DNA of 64,000 nt from Dactylorhiza incarnata (lineage: Eukaryota; Streptophyta; Magnoliopsida; Asparagales; Orchidaceae), in assembly GCA_033032865.1 (NCBI GenBank), contig JAWHQI010000229.1:1364001-1428000 (forward strand), written 5' to 3'. Below are positions 53,335 through 62,500 of this stretch, piece after piece. Below the pieces are notes generated by a model, which made no database searches, was not told the DNA's origin, and saw nothing but the letters and a program-made list of their open reading frames with translations. Positions within the stretch are counted from its first letter, which is position 1, and every line of letters starts with the position of its first letter. Both the position numbers and the translations under genes were made by a program.

Positions 53335-53509
53335 AAACAAACCTCCATATTTTCCAAACTCGATCCGAAATCAAGCGAAAATAATTATTATTTGAAATTA
53401 GGAAGATGACAGATGGAAGATTGCCTTCAAAAATGACAAAACTCTTTGAACAGATAATGATGTCATTCGGCCTTTGCAATGAAACATGCAAGCACCTCAT
53501 GAATGATAT
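53335..53509. other. Host-like spacer before the tandem duplication
   Basis: No gene or known repeat is recognised. Confidence 0.35.
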
Positions 53510-54320
53510 CATATGGCCCTTAGAGAAGGATATCATGATTGTTTACTGAGATGGCATCCACATTTGAAGTCCGGTATGCGAGGAACATCTCACCCAAGTG
53601 AAGAAAGTGTTTGCCGCCTCCAACAACATCTATTTCATCTTAATCACAAGAAGCGTGGTTTGGGGGAAAAATCATAATCAACCTAAGGTTTGAAGTCAAC
53701 AATGGGGAAATCAAAATCGACCCAAAGAATGTGACAACAATTAAAGAGTGTCATCCAAAATCGAGGAATAATATTGAGGTACGATGTTTTAAGACATGCA
53801 AAAAATAATTCTAGGAAAAAACAACCCGCCTCTTCTTGTGCGCTTTATGAGTCCACTTAGAACTCCTCAAGCCCATCATCATTGTCCAAACTCCCATTAG
53901 ACAATTCCATCTGTAAACCAACGATCATATGGCCCTTAGAGAAGGATATCATGATTGTTTACTGAGATGGCATCCACATTTGAAGTCAGGTATGCGAGGA
54001 ACATCTCACCCAAGTGAAGAAAGTGTTTGCCGCCTCCAACAACATCTATTTCATCTTAATCACAAGAAGCGTGGTTTGGGGGAAAATCATAATCAACCTA
54101 AGGTTTGAAGTCAACAATGGGGAAATCAAAATCGACCCAAAGAATGTGACAACAATTAAAGAGTGTCGTCCAAAATCGAGGAATAATATTGAGGTACGAT
54201 GTTTTAAGACATGCAAAAAATAATTCTAGGAAAAAACAACCCGCCTCTTCTTGTGCGCTTTATGAGTCCACTTAGAACTCCTCAAGCCCATCATCATTGT
54301 CCAAACTCCCATTAGACAAT
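53510..54320. repeat. 416-bp tandem duplication
   Basis: Copy 1 runs 53510-53925 and copy 2 starts at 53926. Both begin CATATGGCCCTTAGAGAAGG and reach CCCATTAGACAATT with only a few differences, so the duplication is recent. No coding family is recognised; the short frame at 54014-54223 is not convincing. Confidence 0.88.
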
Positions 54321-54740
54321 TTTGGAAGAAATTTTGGCTATGAAGGAAACCACTTCGCAAAAGGAGCATCTCCTTCCATCCGTAAACCAACGATCAAACT
54401 GAACTGTAAACTGCACAATTGTACACCTACTAAGAGGCTCAATTCCCAACACCAAAGTTAAGTGATTAAATCCGTCCCTACAAAGAATGTGCAATCAACT
54501 GTGCCACATATCCACAAACAAAAATCTAGCCTCACAACTTTTAACATGGAGTTCTTCAATCATCAAGGGTGGAAATGAGGCAATTTCTAGCAAGCCAAAC
54601 TCATTTATTTAGCTAGACTTGAAACAGATTCATTATTTGATTCAAGTCAGCTCAACTTAAAAGGAGACAATTGAGTCAACTCAAAACAATTTCGGGTTCA
54701 CTCAAAACCACCCATATAGTACAATGATTAAGGGACTACA
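54260..54740. repeat. Dispersed repeat, copy 1 (second copy at 62040-62500)
   Basis: It shares an ordered set of blocks with 62040-62500: GTCCACTTAGAACTC, CATTAGACAATT, GAGCATCTCCTTCCATCC (AAGCATCT... in copy 2), CACATATCCAC, ACTTTTAACATGGA and CTCAAAACCACCC. Divergence is about 20% by eye. Family unknown. Confidence 0.7.
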
Positions 54741-55340
54741 CAGAGATGAATAGATGATAAAAATGAACTAATACTGAGGAAGGCCTATATTGAGATGCAT
54801 TAAGAAAATATAGATCTATAAAGTTCAACATTAGCAGAAGACAGGAACAAGAAAGAAAAATTGATAGGAAAAAAAGGAAGAAAGAGAAAACACAACACAC
54901 CTTTGCTATGTCGGTCTGGGAAGAATAACGTCATTAGTTGATGTTGAAGCTCTCGGTCTCCTTTGCTTTGATTGGTGTTGAGTCTGGCTCCCATTTGGAT
55001 CCAAGCTCTCAGTCTTTCTTCTTGTCCCAGTGCTCCTCATCTTTATCTACTTCACATAGCTCCTCATGTTACTTCTTGTCTGAAATTCTATTGCTACTTA
55101 AGAGTTAGGGCATCTCTATCTTTTGTCAAGTCCTCCGCGTTAGTTTGGCTCCCAAGTCACAGCTTTTGAAAGAAAATGAATAAATAAATAAATAAGAAGC
55201 TTTTGAAGTTTAGGGACAGGGGGGATTCTTTAATTTGACAGTTAATAGCATTCAACTGTAATTTAGGATGCCTTTTATCCAATGACAAAAGCAAAATAAC
55301 AAAACAAGGGAAAGTAGTTGATGCAGTGGTAGGTCGACTG
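54741..55340. other. AT-rich spacer
   Basis: No gene or element is recognised. Confidence 0.35.
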
Positions 55341-55559
55341 ACTCAGGGTGAATGCTCTAAATGCAACCCTAAATGCGATGAGGTGTAATGCAAGTGTAAG
55401 AGTGGTCCGCTCAAAATTACATCAAATAATTAATTATTACAAGGTTAACAACAGGGGCATATGCAATCACAATTACTTGATTAGAGGAGAACGAAATATT
55501 AATTTTGCAAACAAAAGAGGCGCAAATAATTTCTAAGTGTGCACGGATAAGTCCCGCAA

Positions 55560-56557
55560 ATTGTACGACAAATGAAATACGAACACAATAAAATTAGAAT
55601 TCACCACAGTACAAGTTGCCAAAATAAACAACAAAATAAAGAAATGACTTATACCACAATTCACGTGTGCAGGCGGCGGTAATAGCGAGTGGAGGGCATC
55701 GAAGGTCGTAGCAAGCGGGCAAGGTGTCGGGAGTGTGGATCGGGGCTGATTGGGACGTGGATGGGCTTAAAGGTGGTTGTCGGTGGGGTTTTGGGCTGGG
55801 TGGAGGCCGACGGGAAGAGTAAGGGTTAGGTAGGAGGGAGGCGGACGGGAAGGGGGTGGCTGGTGGTGTTTCAGGTTGGAGGGAGGCCGACGGGAAAGGT
55901 GGAGAGGGGTTCTGGGAAGTGCTCAGGCAGGGAGGTCTTGTCAGAGAGGGAGGAGGGGTTGGCGTCGGGGCTGGAGAGGGCTCAGGCGGAGAGGTCTTGT
56001 CGGAGAGGGTGGAGGGGCTGGCGTCGGGGCTGGAGAGGGCTCGGGCGGAGAGGTCTTGTCGGAGAGGGAGGAGGGGCTGGCGTCGGGGTTGGATAGGGAG
56101 GCGGGGCTGGCGTCGGGGCTGGAGAGGGAGGCGGGGATGGCGTCGGGGCTGGAGAGGGAGGCGGGGTTGGCGTCGGGGCCGGAGAGGGAGGCGGGGCTGG
56201 CGTCGGGGCTGGAGAGGGAGGCGGGGCTGGCGTCGCACCAACGAGAGGGGAAGGCGTCGCACCTTCGTGACCGACGGTTAGGAAGTAGACTCCAAACTCA
56301 CAATCTCTGAACCGTCGCTTGTCTGCAGCCTTAAATAAACCCACACGGTAACTGCACCCTAATAAAACCCCTAAATCGAACGACTCACATTGTTCGGTTC
56401 GATCGGGGATAAAATACAACTCGAAATAAAAAGTATAAAACATGAAACAGATTAGAAACGTGCATCCGGATGCGACCATGGACTCCGATCACCCGTCCGG
56501 AGAGCGAATCACCGCCTCCTGCGGGTATACACGCGCGTCGATCGTGGCGCGCCGTCA
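55560..56557 (-). repeat. Probable 3' LTR of gypsy F with a 30-bp minisatellite
   Basis: On the minus strand, a polypurine-like CCCGGGGGAGT is followed by TGACGGCGCG at 56557, the presumed LTR start. At about 56090-56240 a 30-bp unit (GGCGGGGCTGGCGTCGGGGC plus TGGAGAGGGA) occurs five times, and two related 60-bp units lie at 55980-56090. The lower boundary is not resolved. Long frames on both strands here are repeat artefacts. Confidence 0.55.
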
Positions 56558-58561
56558 ACTCCCCCGGGCTTAAAGGCACTCAACTCCGATGAGTGTAGAT
56601 GGATGTACTCGCTGAGCAGCCGTGGGGCGAGTCTCTGAAGCTCCTCCGAGGAAATCCAAGTAGCATCGTGCAAGGGCCGGCCGCTCCAATGGACAAGATA
56701 GCGTAAGGTATCTCATCTGCCCGCGGCATAGAAGACGTGTCTGACGATCTGACGCACGTCACCGGTAGAAGCAGATGGTACCAATGTATCTCCGTCTGAT
56801 GCTGATGTATCTCCGTCTGGTAAAGATGTATCTCTGTCTGGTGATGGTGTCGGTGGAACCGTCGATGGTGCAACTCGATCTGCATGACGCGCCGCTGCAG
56901 GTGGCAGCACAGAGGGACTAGCAGAGGCAATAGGAGAAGGGGGCTCAGGTGGTGGGGCTATGGGAGATGAAGGCTCGGGTAGAGGTGTGGTGAGTGGGTC
57001 CACGTACACATGCTCCTCGTAGTAAAGGGTCAAATCGGGCTAATGCCCATACCATGAGGGATGTCTATCTCATATGCATTCGTACCAATCCGTCGTACAA
57101 CTGTATAGGGGCCCATTCTACGTGCGCTTAATTTTCTTGCTGGTCCTTGTGGGACCCTCTCAGATCGAATGTGAATTAATACATGCTCTCCCGCCTCAAA
57201 GATTTGTTCCCGCGTGTGCTGATTTGCTTGATTCTTATAATAATCATTACTAGCTGCAATCTTCTTACGGGCCGACTCGTGTAGTGCATGCACATGCTGA
57301 ATGAACGACTCGGCGGACTCACTTGGTCTGGACCCTAGGGGAATATCCACCGAGTCAACTGGTTTCCTAGGCTCATACCCTAATATGATATGAAATGGAC
57401 TCAAGCCTGTGGTCCTATTGACTGAGCTATTGTATGCAAATTCGGCTACGGGGAGGACAGAATCCCAGGTCGCTGGGCTATTCCCAACTAGGCAACGAAG
57501 AAGAGTCTCAAGACTACGGTTAACCACTTCAGTTTGTCCGTCCGTCTGCGGGTGGTAGGCGGAGGAAAACCTCAGGGTTGTACCCGTCTTCCTCCATAAA
57601 GTCTTCCAGAAATAGTTCATGAATCAAACGTCGCGATCAGAGACTATGGAGGTGGGGAGACCATGATACTTAAATACTTCTCTAAAGAATAATGTTGCCA
57701 CGTGGGAGGCGTCAGCGGTTTTTCGGCAAGGAATGAAATGTGTCATCTTGGAAAAACGATCAACAACAACAAATATAGAATCGAGCTTCCTCAGAGTGCG
57801 AGGGAGCCCGAGAACGAAATCCATACTAATATCTGACAAGGGTCGCTCAGGGACCGGTAGTGGAGTGTATAATCCCGTGGGCTGGCGAGACCCTTTGCCG
57901 TCTGGCAAATCCCGCAATGCCTAACTACTCTGGTGACGTCTTTCTTTAGGCCGGGCCAGAAGAAACGATCCTCAACCAATGCGATCGTCTTATCTCTACC
58001 AAAGTGCCACGCAGCTCCGCCTGCGTGTAACTCCCAGATAAGAAAATCGCGGAGGGATGACAGAGGAATGCAGAGGCGAGAGCCCATAAATAAATACCCA
58101 TCTGATATGAATAACCCTCCCGAAAATCGGGCAAGACCTTCGAAAGCGTTGTATAAACGTCCCCAAAATCAGGGCACTTTGGGTAAGCGTGAACTAGCTG
58201 CTCAAATCCCACTACTCGGGTGCTCATGGTGTGAAGGATGCTAACTCGGCGACTCAAGGCGTCTGCCGGCTTGTTCTCAACACCCGCTCGGTGCTTAAGA
58301 ACATAGTGAAACTCCTGCATACACTCTACCCATTTGGCGTGACAGTGACCCAATTTCTTCTGGGAATCGAGATATCTCAGGGCCTGATGGCCGGAATATA
58401 AAATGAACTCCTTGTGCAGGAGGTAATGTCGCCAGTATCGCAGTGCCTGCACAATGGCATAGAACTCCTGATCATAATTCGAATATTTCTGTCGAGCATC
58501 GTTCAACTTCTCGCTAAAGTAGGCCATCGGGTGGCCTTCCTGGCTAAGAACTGCACTTTTT
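56558..58561 (-). pseudogene. Gypsy F (chromovirus-type): RNase H, integrase and chromodomain-like end, minus strand
   Basis: Minus-strand order: RNase H SAVLSQEGHPMAYFSEKLND, YDQEFYAIVQALRYWRHYLL and GHQALRYLDSQKKLG (58561-58300); the H2C2 site LHAGGAAWHFGRDKTIALVE with CGICQTAKG (58020-57900); the integrase core [31 protein letters not shown] and TSIVSDRDV then TGA (57640); FRFSSAYHPQTDGQTEVVNR-like residues with LRFSSAYHPQTDGQTEV; and GP-Y/F residues RRMGPYTVV. After a linker it ends with RYLVHWSGRPLHDATWISSE, the C-terminal half of a chromodomain. RT, protease and gag are missing, cut off at the SINE palindrome. Confidence 0.88.
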
Positions 58562-58972
58562 TGATGCAAGACGTTGGGGCCCCGACCGCACCCCGTGGCA
58601 TCACACCAGCTAGCGGACCACGGCCAAGCACGCCTGCCAGAAGGACTGCAGTCCAGGCACCCCAACCCGTCTTCACCCATGTTCTCAGCGCGGCGGGTTG
58701 TTGAGGCTGGGGCTCGACCCCCATACCTCCTTGATAAGAACCACTCCTAACAGGCCTTATCACCTGAGTTGGTGATAAGGCCTGTTAGGAGTGGTTCTTA
58801 TCAAGGTGGTCTGGGGATCGAGCCACAGCCTCAACAACCCGCCGCGCTGAGAACAGGCGCGGAAACGGGTTGGGTGCCTGGACTGCAGTCCTTCTGGCAG
58901 GCGTGCTTGGCCATGGTCCGCTAGTTGGTGTGATGCCAAGGGGTGCGGTCGGGGCCCCGGCGTCTTGCATCA
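58562..58972. mobile_element. 411-bp palindrome of two head-to-head SINE-like units
   Basis: The ends are TGATGCAAGACG (58562) and its complement (to 58972). The centre has a perfect 34-bp inverted repeat (58731-58764 with 58771-58804) and a TGAGTT loop. Each arm contains GGTGATAAGGCCTGTTAGGA, a box B-like GGGGATCGAGCC, and CTCAACAACCCGCCGCGCTG, shared with the SINE cluster at 25.3-25.9 kb. The distal parts differ from that cluster, so it is a related subfamily. Confidence 0.8.
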
Positions 58973-59254
58973 GTAGTGGGACTCAAACCTATCTCATACA
59001 TAGATATAGTAGATTCAAAGCACTAATAGCAACTAAAATTATGAATTTACAATAAAATTTGATGCAATATACATATTTTTAGTCAATCAAATCATGCTTC
59101 GAGTAGGTCATGTTAAATTCGTAATCGACTTAAAATATTTATATTGAAAAGTTGACAAATAGCTCGACTTAAAATTTATCGATGCAATTAATTGTCTACT
59201 AAATACTTGGAGCAAGTTATGCGCTTTAAGAAAAAAGTATATAACTAGAATTAA
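58973..59254. other. AT-rich spacer between gypsy F and element G
   Basis: No gene is recognised. It ends at the ATTAA target duplication of element G. Confidence 0.4.
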
Positions 59255-59585
59255 TGTTACGCTCGGCGTCATTACCAGGTTATTCGGCTATTGGGCACGT
59301 CTACCAAAGGAGAAGGCGGAGGAAGACCGGGCTGAACCATCTGGTTCAGCCCGCCAATATTAATATAAGGAGCACCGGGGCTGAACCGCACCGGTTCAGC
59401 CCCTATGGGGGCCGGCCGGCCCTAGGGGTTGGGTGGGCATAAATACTCAACCCCTCCTCCTTAGTTGATTATGAAGATTATTATCAAGGTATTTTCCCCT
59501 CTCTTCTTCCTCAAACCCTAGCCTCAAGCCCTAGTTTCCTCTAGTTTCCTCTAGTTTTCCCCCTTCCTCTAGTTAGATCATAACA
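59255..59585 (+). repeat. 5' LTR of element G, with two hairpins
   Basis: TG...CA ends and TATA-like GGCATAAATAC near 59428. Hairpin 1 is GGGCTGAACC (59329-59338) with GGTTCAGCCC (59343-59352). Hairpin 2 is GGGGCTGAACCG (59377-59388) with CGGTTCAGCCCC (59392-59403). The palindrome GGGCCGGCCGGCCC lies at 59409-59422. Confidence 0.92.
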
Positions 59586-59586
59586 T

Positions 59587-60147
59587 TTGGTATCAGAGGA
59601 TTCGTCCTCCCCGATTTTTTTTTTCGGATCCACTGGGATTCCAGCGCCGACCTCGACATCGACGACTCCATCCCTCGCGTCCAGCGCTTCAGCCCTCGCG
59701 TCCATCCCTCGCGTCCAGCGCTTCAGCCCTCGACATCGACGACTCCAGCGCCGACATCGACATCGCGTCCAGCCCTCGACATCGCGTCCAGCCCTCGCGT
59801 CCAGCCCGCTGCCTGCTGCTCCAGAGGTCGCCGCCTGCTGCTCCAGAGGCCGCCGCCTGCTGCTCCAGAGGCCGCCGCCTACTGCTCCAGGGCCACCGCC
59901 GCCGCCTACTGCTCCAGGGCCACCGCCGCCGCCTGCTGCTCCAGAGGCCGCCGCCTGCTGCTCCGCCGCCTGCCTCCTGCCTGCTCCTCGGGCTTCTGTT
60001 GCTCCATCGCTTCCGGCGTCTGGTTCCGCTGACCATAGTGACACGCACCGAAGCCGAGAATGCACGCTTGGTCACCATCGAAGAGAACTACGTAGTGTTG
60101 TCGGACATGGCGGCGGCACTCGAAGAACAAGTGAAATCCTCCCATAA
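59587..60147 (+). repeat. GC-rich leader of element G with GCCGCCTGCTGCTCCAGAG repeats
   Basis: About 59640-59990 is built from CCTCGCGTCCAGC, then GCCGCCTGCTGCTCCAGAG, then GCCACCGCCGCC units. The 186-codon frame is Ala/Pro/Ser-rich with no domain. It resembles the repeat-rich leader of copia B in style only. Confidence 0.6.
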
Positions 60148-60159
60148 AAATCGGAATTT

Positions 60160-61530
60160 GTGGTGTCGGACACGGTGGCGTTTATGAGGGGACACAATTA
60201 CGCAGCCTGGGAGGAATTTGTGGAGTCCTTCTCGGCTCGCTTCGGGCCTCTGGAGTACGAAGACGTAGAGGCTATGTTACAGAAGCTGCGACAAAAAGGA
60301 TCAATCACAGAGTACCGGACAGAGTTCGAACGGCTGGCCAACCGGGTCAATTGGGAGGAGAGTACGATGTTGAGCTGTTTCATATCCGAATTGACGGACC
60401 ATTTGAGAGACGAGGTTCACGCCTACATGCCACGCAGTTTGAGTCATGCCATCAGCCTGGCCAGGATACAGGAGGAGCGGTACAATCGGCAGAGGACTTG
60501 GACGACAGGTCGGGCACCTACGGTTGCAGATGTACCCAAGCAGGAACCACCTACCAGGGGTCGTCCTACTGTGGCGAGATTGACGTGGCAGGAGCTTCAG
60601 GCCAGAAAGGACAAGGGGTTATGCTTCAACTGCGATGAGAAGTACACCCGCGGGCACGTTTGCCAGAAGGTCCAGGTATTCAAGCTGCAGGAGGAAGCGG
60701 AAGAGGTTACTCGCACTGCAGAGGAGGGAGAGTGGGTTTTTGACGACTTTGGAGTATCCATCCAGGCCATAGACGGGGGTACGCCATCCTCGACCTTACA
60801 CCTAGCCGGGAGGGTCGACATGGAGACGGTGACGATCTTGATGGACAGCGGGAGCACTCACAACTTCATCCAGCCCGGTGTGGCCCAGAAGACGGGGTGG
60901 GCCATAGATCGCAGCGCAGCTTTCCACGTCAGGGTCGCAGATGGTCGTACACTGCAATGCGAGGGCGTGTTGAAGGGGGTGGAGCTCCAGATACAGGGGT
61001 ACACTGGACACATTGAGGTTTACTTACTGCCCATCCGGGGTTCCGACATGGTGTTGGGTGTACCGTGGCTGCAGCAACTTCGGCGGGTGACTCTCGACTG
61101 GGACCAGATGGCTATGGAGTTCAGCCAGCACGGGAAGGAGTATCGCTTGGAAGGCCTCCAATCGTCTCAGGTCAAGGATATCTCACTCCGCAGCGTGGCA
61201 CCGGTTAGTACGATGAGTGGAGCAGCGCCTACAGCTCCAACAGAGGTCTCGACCAGATGCACGTCAGAGCCGACTTGTTCCAGGAGCCTCACGCTCCCCG
61301 CCTCCAGCTTGAGGACAAGCTGGTCCTTGATGGGGGAGGGAATGTTACGCCCGGCGTCATTACCAGGTTATTCGGCTATTGGGCACATCGACCAAAGGAG
61401 AAGGCGGAGGAAGACCGGGCTGAACCATCTGGTTCAGCCCGCCAATATTAATATAAGGAGCACCGGGGCTGAACCGCACCGGTTCAGCCCCTATGGGGGC
61501 CGGCCGGCCCTAGGGGTTGGGTGGGCATAA
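60160..61530 (+). CDS. Element G gag-protease open frame
   Basis: This frame runs without a stop into the 3' LTR; the retroviral part is about residues 1-355. Gag capsid residues are MRGHNYAAWEEFVESFSARF, EDVEAMLQKLRQKGSITEYR, TEFERLANRVNWEESTML and FISELTDHLRDEV. The zinc knuckle is CFNCDEKYTRGHVC (CX2CX4HX4C, near 60620). The pepsin-like protease has TILMDSGSTHNFI (catalytic Asp-Ser-Gly, near 60840) and the flap/second-half motif DMVLGVPWLQQL (near 61050). After about 61205 the frame no longer matches retroviral protein, because pol has been deleted and the tail is read in another frame. A natural start codon may lie upstream (TRTEAENARLVTIEENY near 60040, in a different frame). It may still be translated. 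Confidence 0.85.
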   Translation: MVSDTVAFMRGHNYAAWEEFVESFSARFGPLEYEDVEAMLQKLRQKGSITEYRTEFERLANRVNWEESTMLSCFISELTDHLRDEVHAYMPRSLSHAISLARIQEERYNRQRTWTTGRAPTVADVPKQEPPTRGRPTVARLTWQELQARKDKGLCFNCDEKYTRGHVCQKVQVFKLQEEAEEVTRTAEEGEWVFDDFGVSIQAIDGGTPSSTLHLAGRVDMETVTILMDSGSTHNFIQPGVAQKTGWAIDRSAAFHVRVADGRTLQCEGVLKGVELQIQGYTGHIEVYLLPIRGSDMVLGVPWLQQLRRVTLDWDQMAMEFSQHGKEYRLEGLQSSQVKDISLRSVAPVSTMSGAAPTAPTEVSTRCTSEPTCSRSLTLPASSLRTSWSLMGEGMLRPASLPGYSAIGHIDQRRRRRKTGLNHLVQPANINIRSTGAEPHRFSPYGGRPALGVGWA

Positions 61531-61673
61531 ATACCCAACCCCTCCTCCTTAGTTGATTATGAAGATTATTATCAAGGTATTTTCCCCTCCCTTCTTCCTC
61601 AAACCCTAGCCTCAAGCCCTAGTTTCCTCTAGTTTCCTCTAGTTTTCCCCCTTCCTCTAGTTAGATCATAACA
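61343..61673 (+). repeat. 3' LTR of element G
   Basis: 331 bp, same length as the 5' LTR and carrying the same hairpins. It starts right after the purine tract GGGGGAGGGAA. Confidence 0.92.
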
Positions 61674-61678
61674 ATTAA

Positions 61679-62039
61679 CTATCAAAGATGCGCCACAAAC
61701 CAAATAAGGTGTTAGTTAAGTGCCAACGTAAAGGTTCCTTGACAAAACTGAATGGTTCGTTGACAAAACCTAAAGTGCCCATAAAGAGGTGAACAGACAA
61801 CTTATAATGTCTCAATGTAGTTACAAACGCCAACATGAACGTAAATGAACTGAAGGAAAATACAAAGTAAAGACATTGTGATGGGGATTGATAGTGCTAC
61901 ATTGGGAGACTTGTCTTTGTCGACATTTGTGAATCGTTGGGCGAACGATCGGAGCCAGCTAAATCAACTACACATTTCTATCCACCTTAAGCTAGAGCGT
62001 TGGCCACCTCACCATTTGGATCATCTCCCACAGTTTAGC
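61679..62039. other. Spacer
   Basis: AT-rich; no gene recognised. Confidence 0.35.
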
Positions 62040-62500
62040 TGTGTGAGTCCACTTAGAACTCCCAAGCCATCATCTTTGTACAAACTTCCATTAGACAATT
62101 TATGAAGAAATTTTAGCTATGAAAATCATCACTTTGAAGCGAAGCATCTCCTTCCATCCACAAATTAATAGTCAATTGAGTTGAATCACACAATCATACA
62201 CCTATTAAGAGGTTCAATTCTCATGCCAATGAGAAGGGATTAAATCCTCCCCTACAAATAATTTGCAATCAATCGTTCCACATATCCACCAACCAAAACC
62301 TAACCTCATAACTTTTGACATGGAATTCATCGAGAGTGGTGAATTCATTTATTTAGCTCCCGAAATTAATTCATTATTTGAGTCGAGCCAGCTCAACTGA
62401 AAAGAAGATATTTTCGAGCCAATTCAAAATAATTTCAAGTGACTCAAAACCACCCTTGCAAAATTAATAATAGAGGATTTTGATTACACATGGATGATAA
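62040..62500. repeat. Dispersed repeat, copy 2 (see 54260-54740)
   Basis: Same orientation and order of blocks as copy 1, about 7.8 kb away. Between the copies lie gypsy F, the SINE palindrome and element G. Confidence 0.7.

Larger units (their letters stand above)
59255..61673 (+). mobile_element. Element G: young gag-protease-only gypsy derivative
   Basis: The 331-bp LTRs (59255-59585 and 61343-61673) are nearly identical (about five differences). Target duplications ATTAA lie at 59250-59254 and 61674-61678. PBS TGGTATCAGAGG is at 59588-59599. The interior keeps a long open gag-protease frame and then the last codons of pol (LQLEDKLVLDGGGN) followed by the 3' LTR. RT, RNase H and integrase are deleted, so it would need enzymes from another element. 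Confidence 0.93.

Noticed and set aside
55594..56310. Several long overlapping open frames on both strands, Pro/Arg- or Gly/Arg-rich
   Set aside because: They are produced by the 30-bp and 60-bp GC-rich repeats, which stay open in many frames; no domain and no start context.
59541..60078. Gly/Ala/Arg-rich minus-strand frames
   Set aside because: Antisense of the repeat-rich leader of element G.
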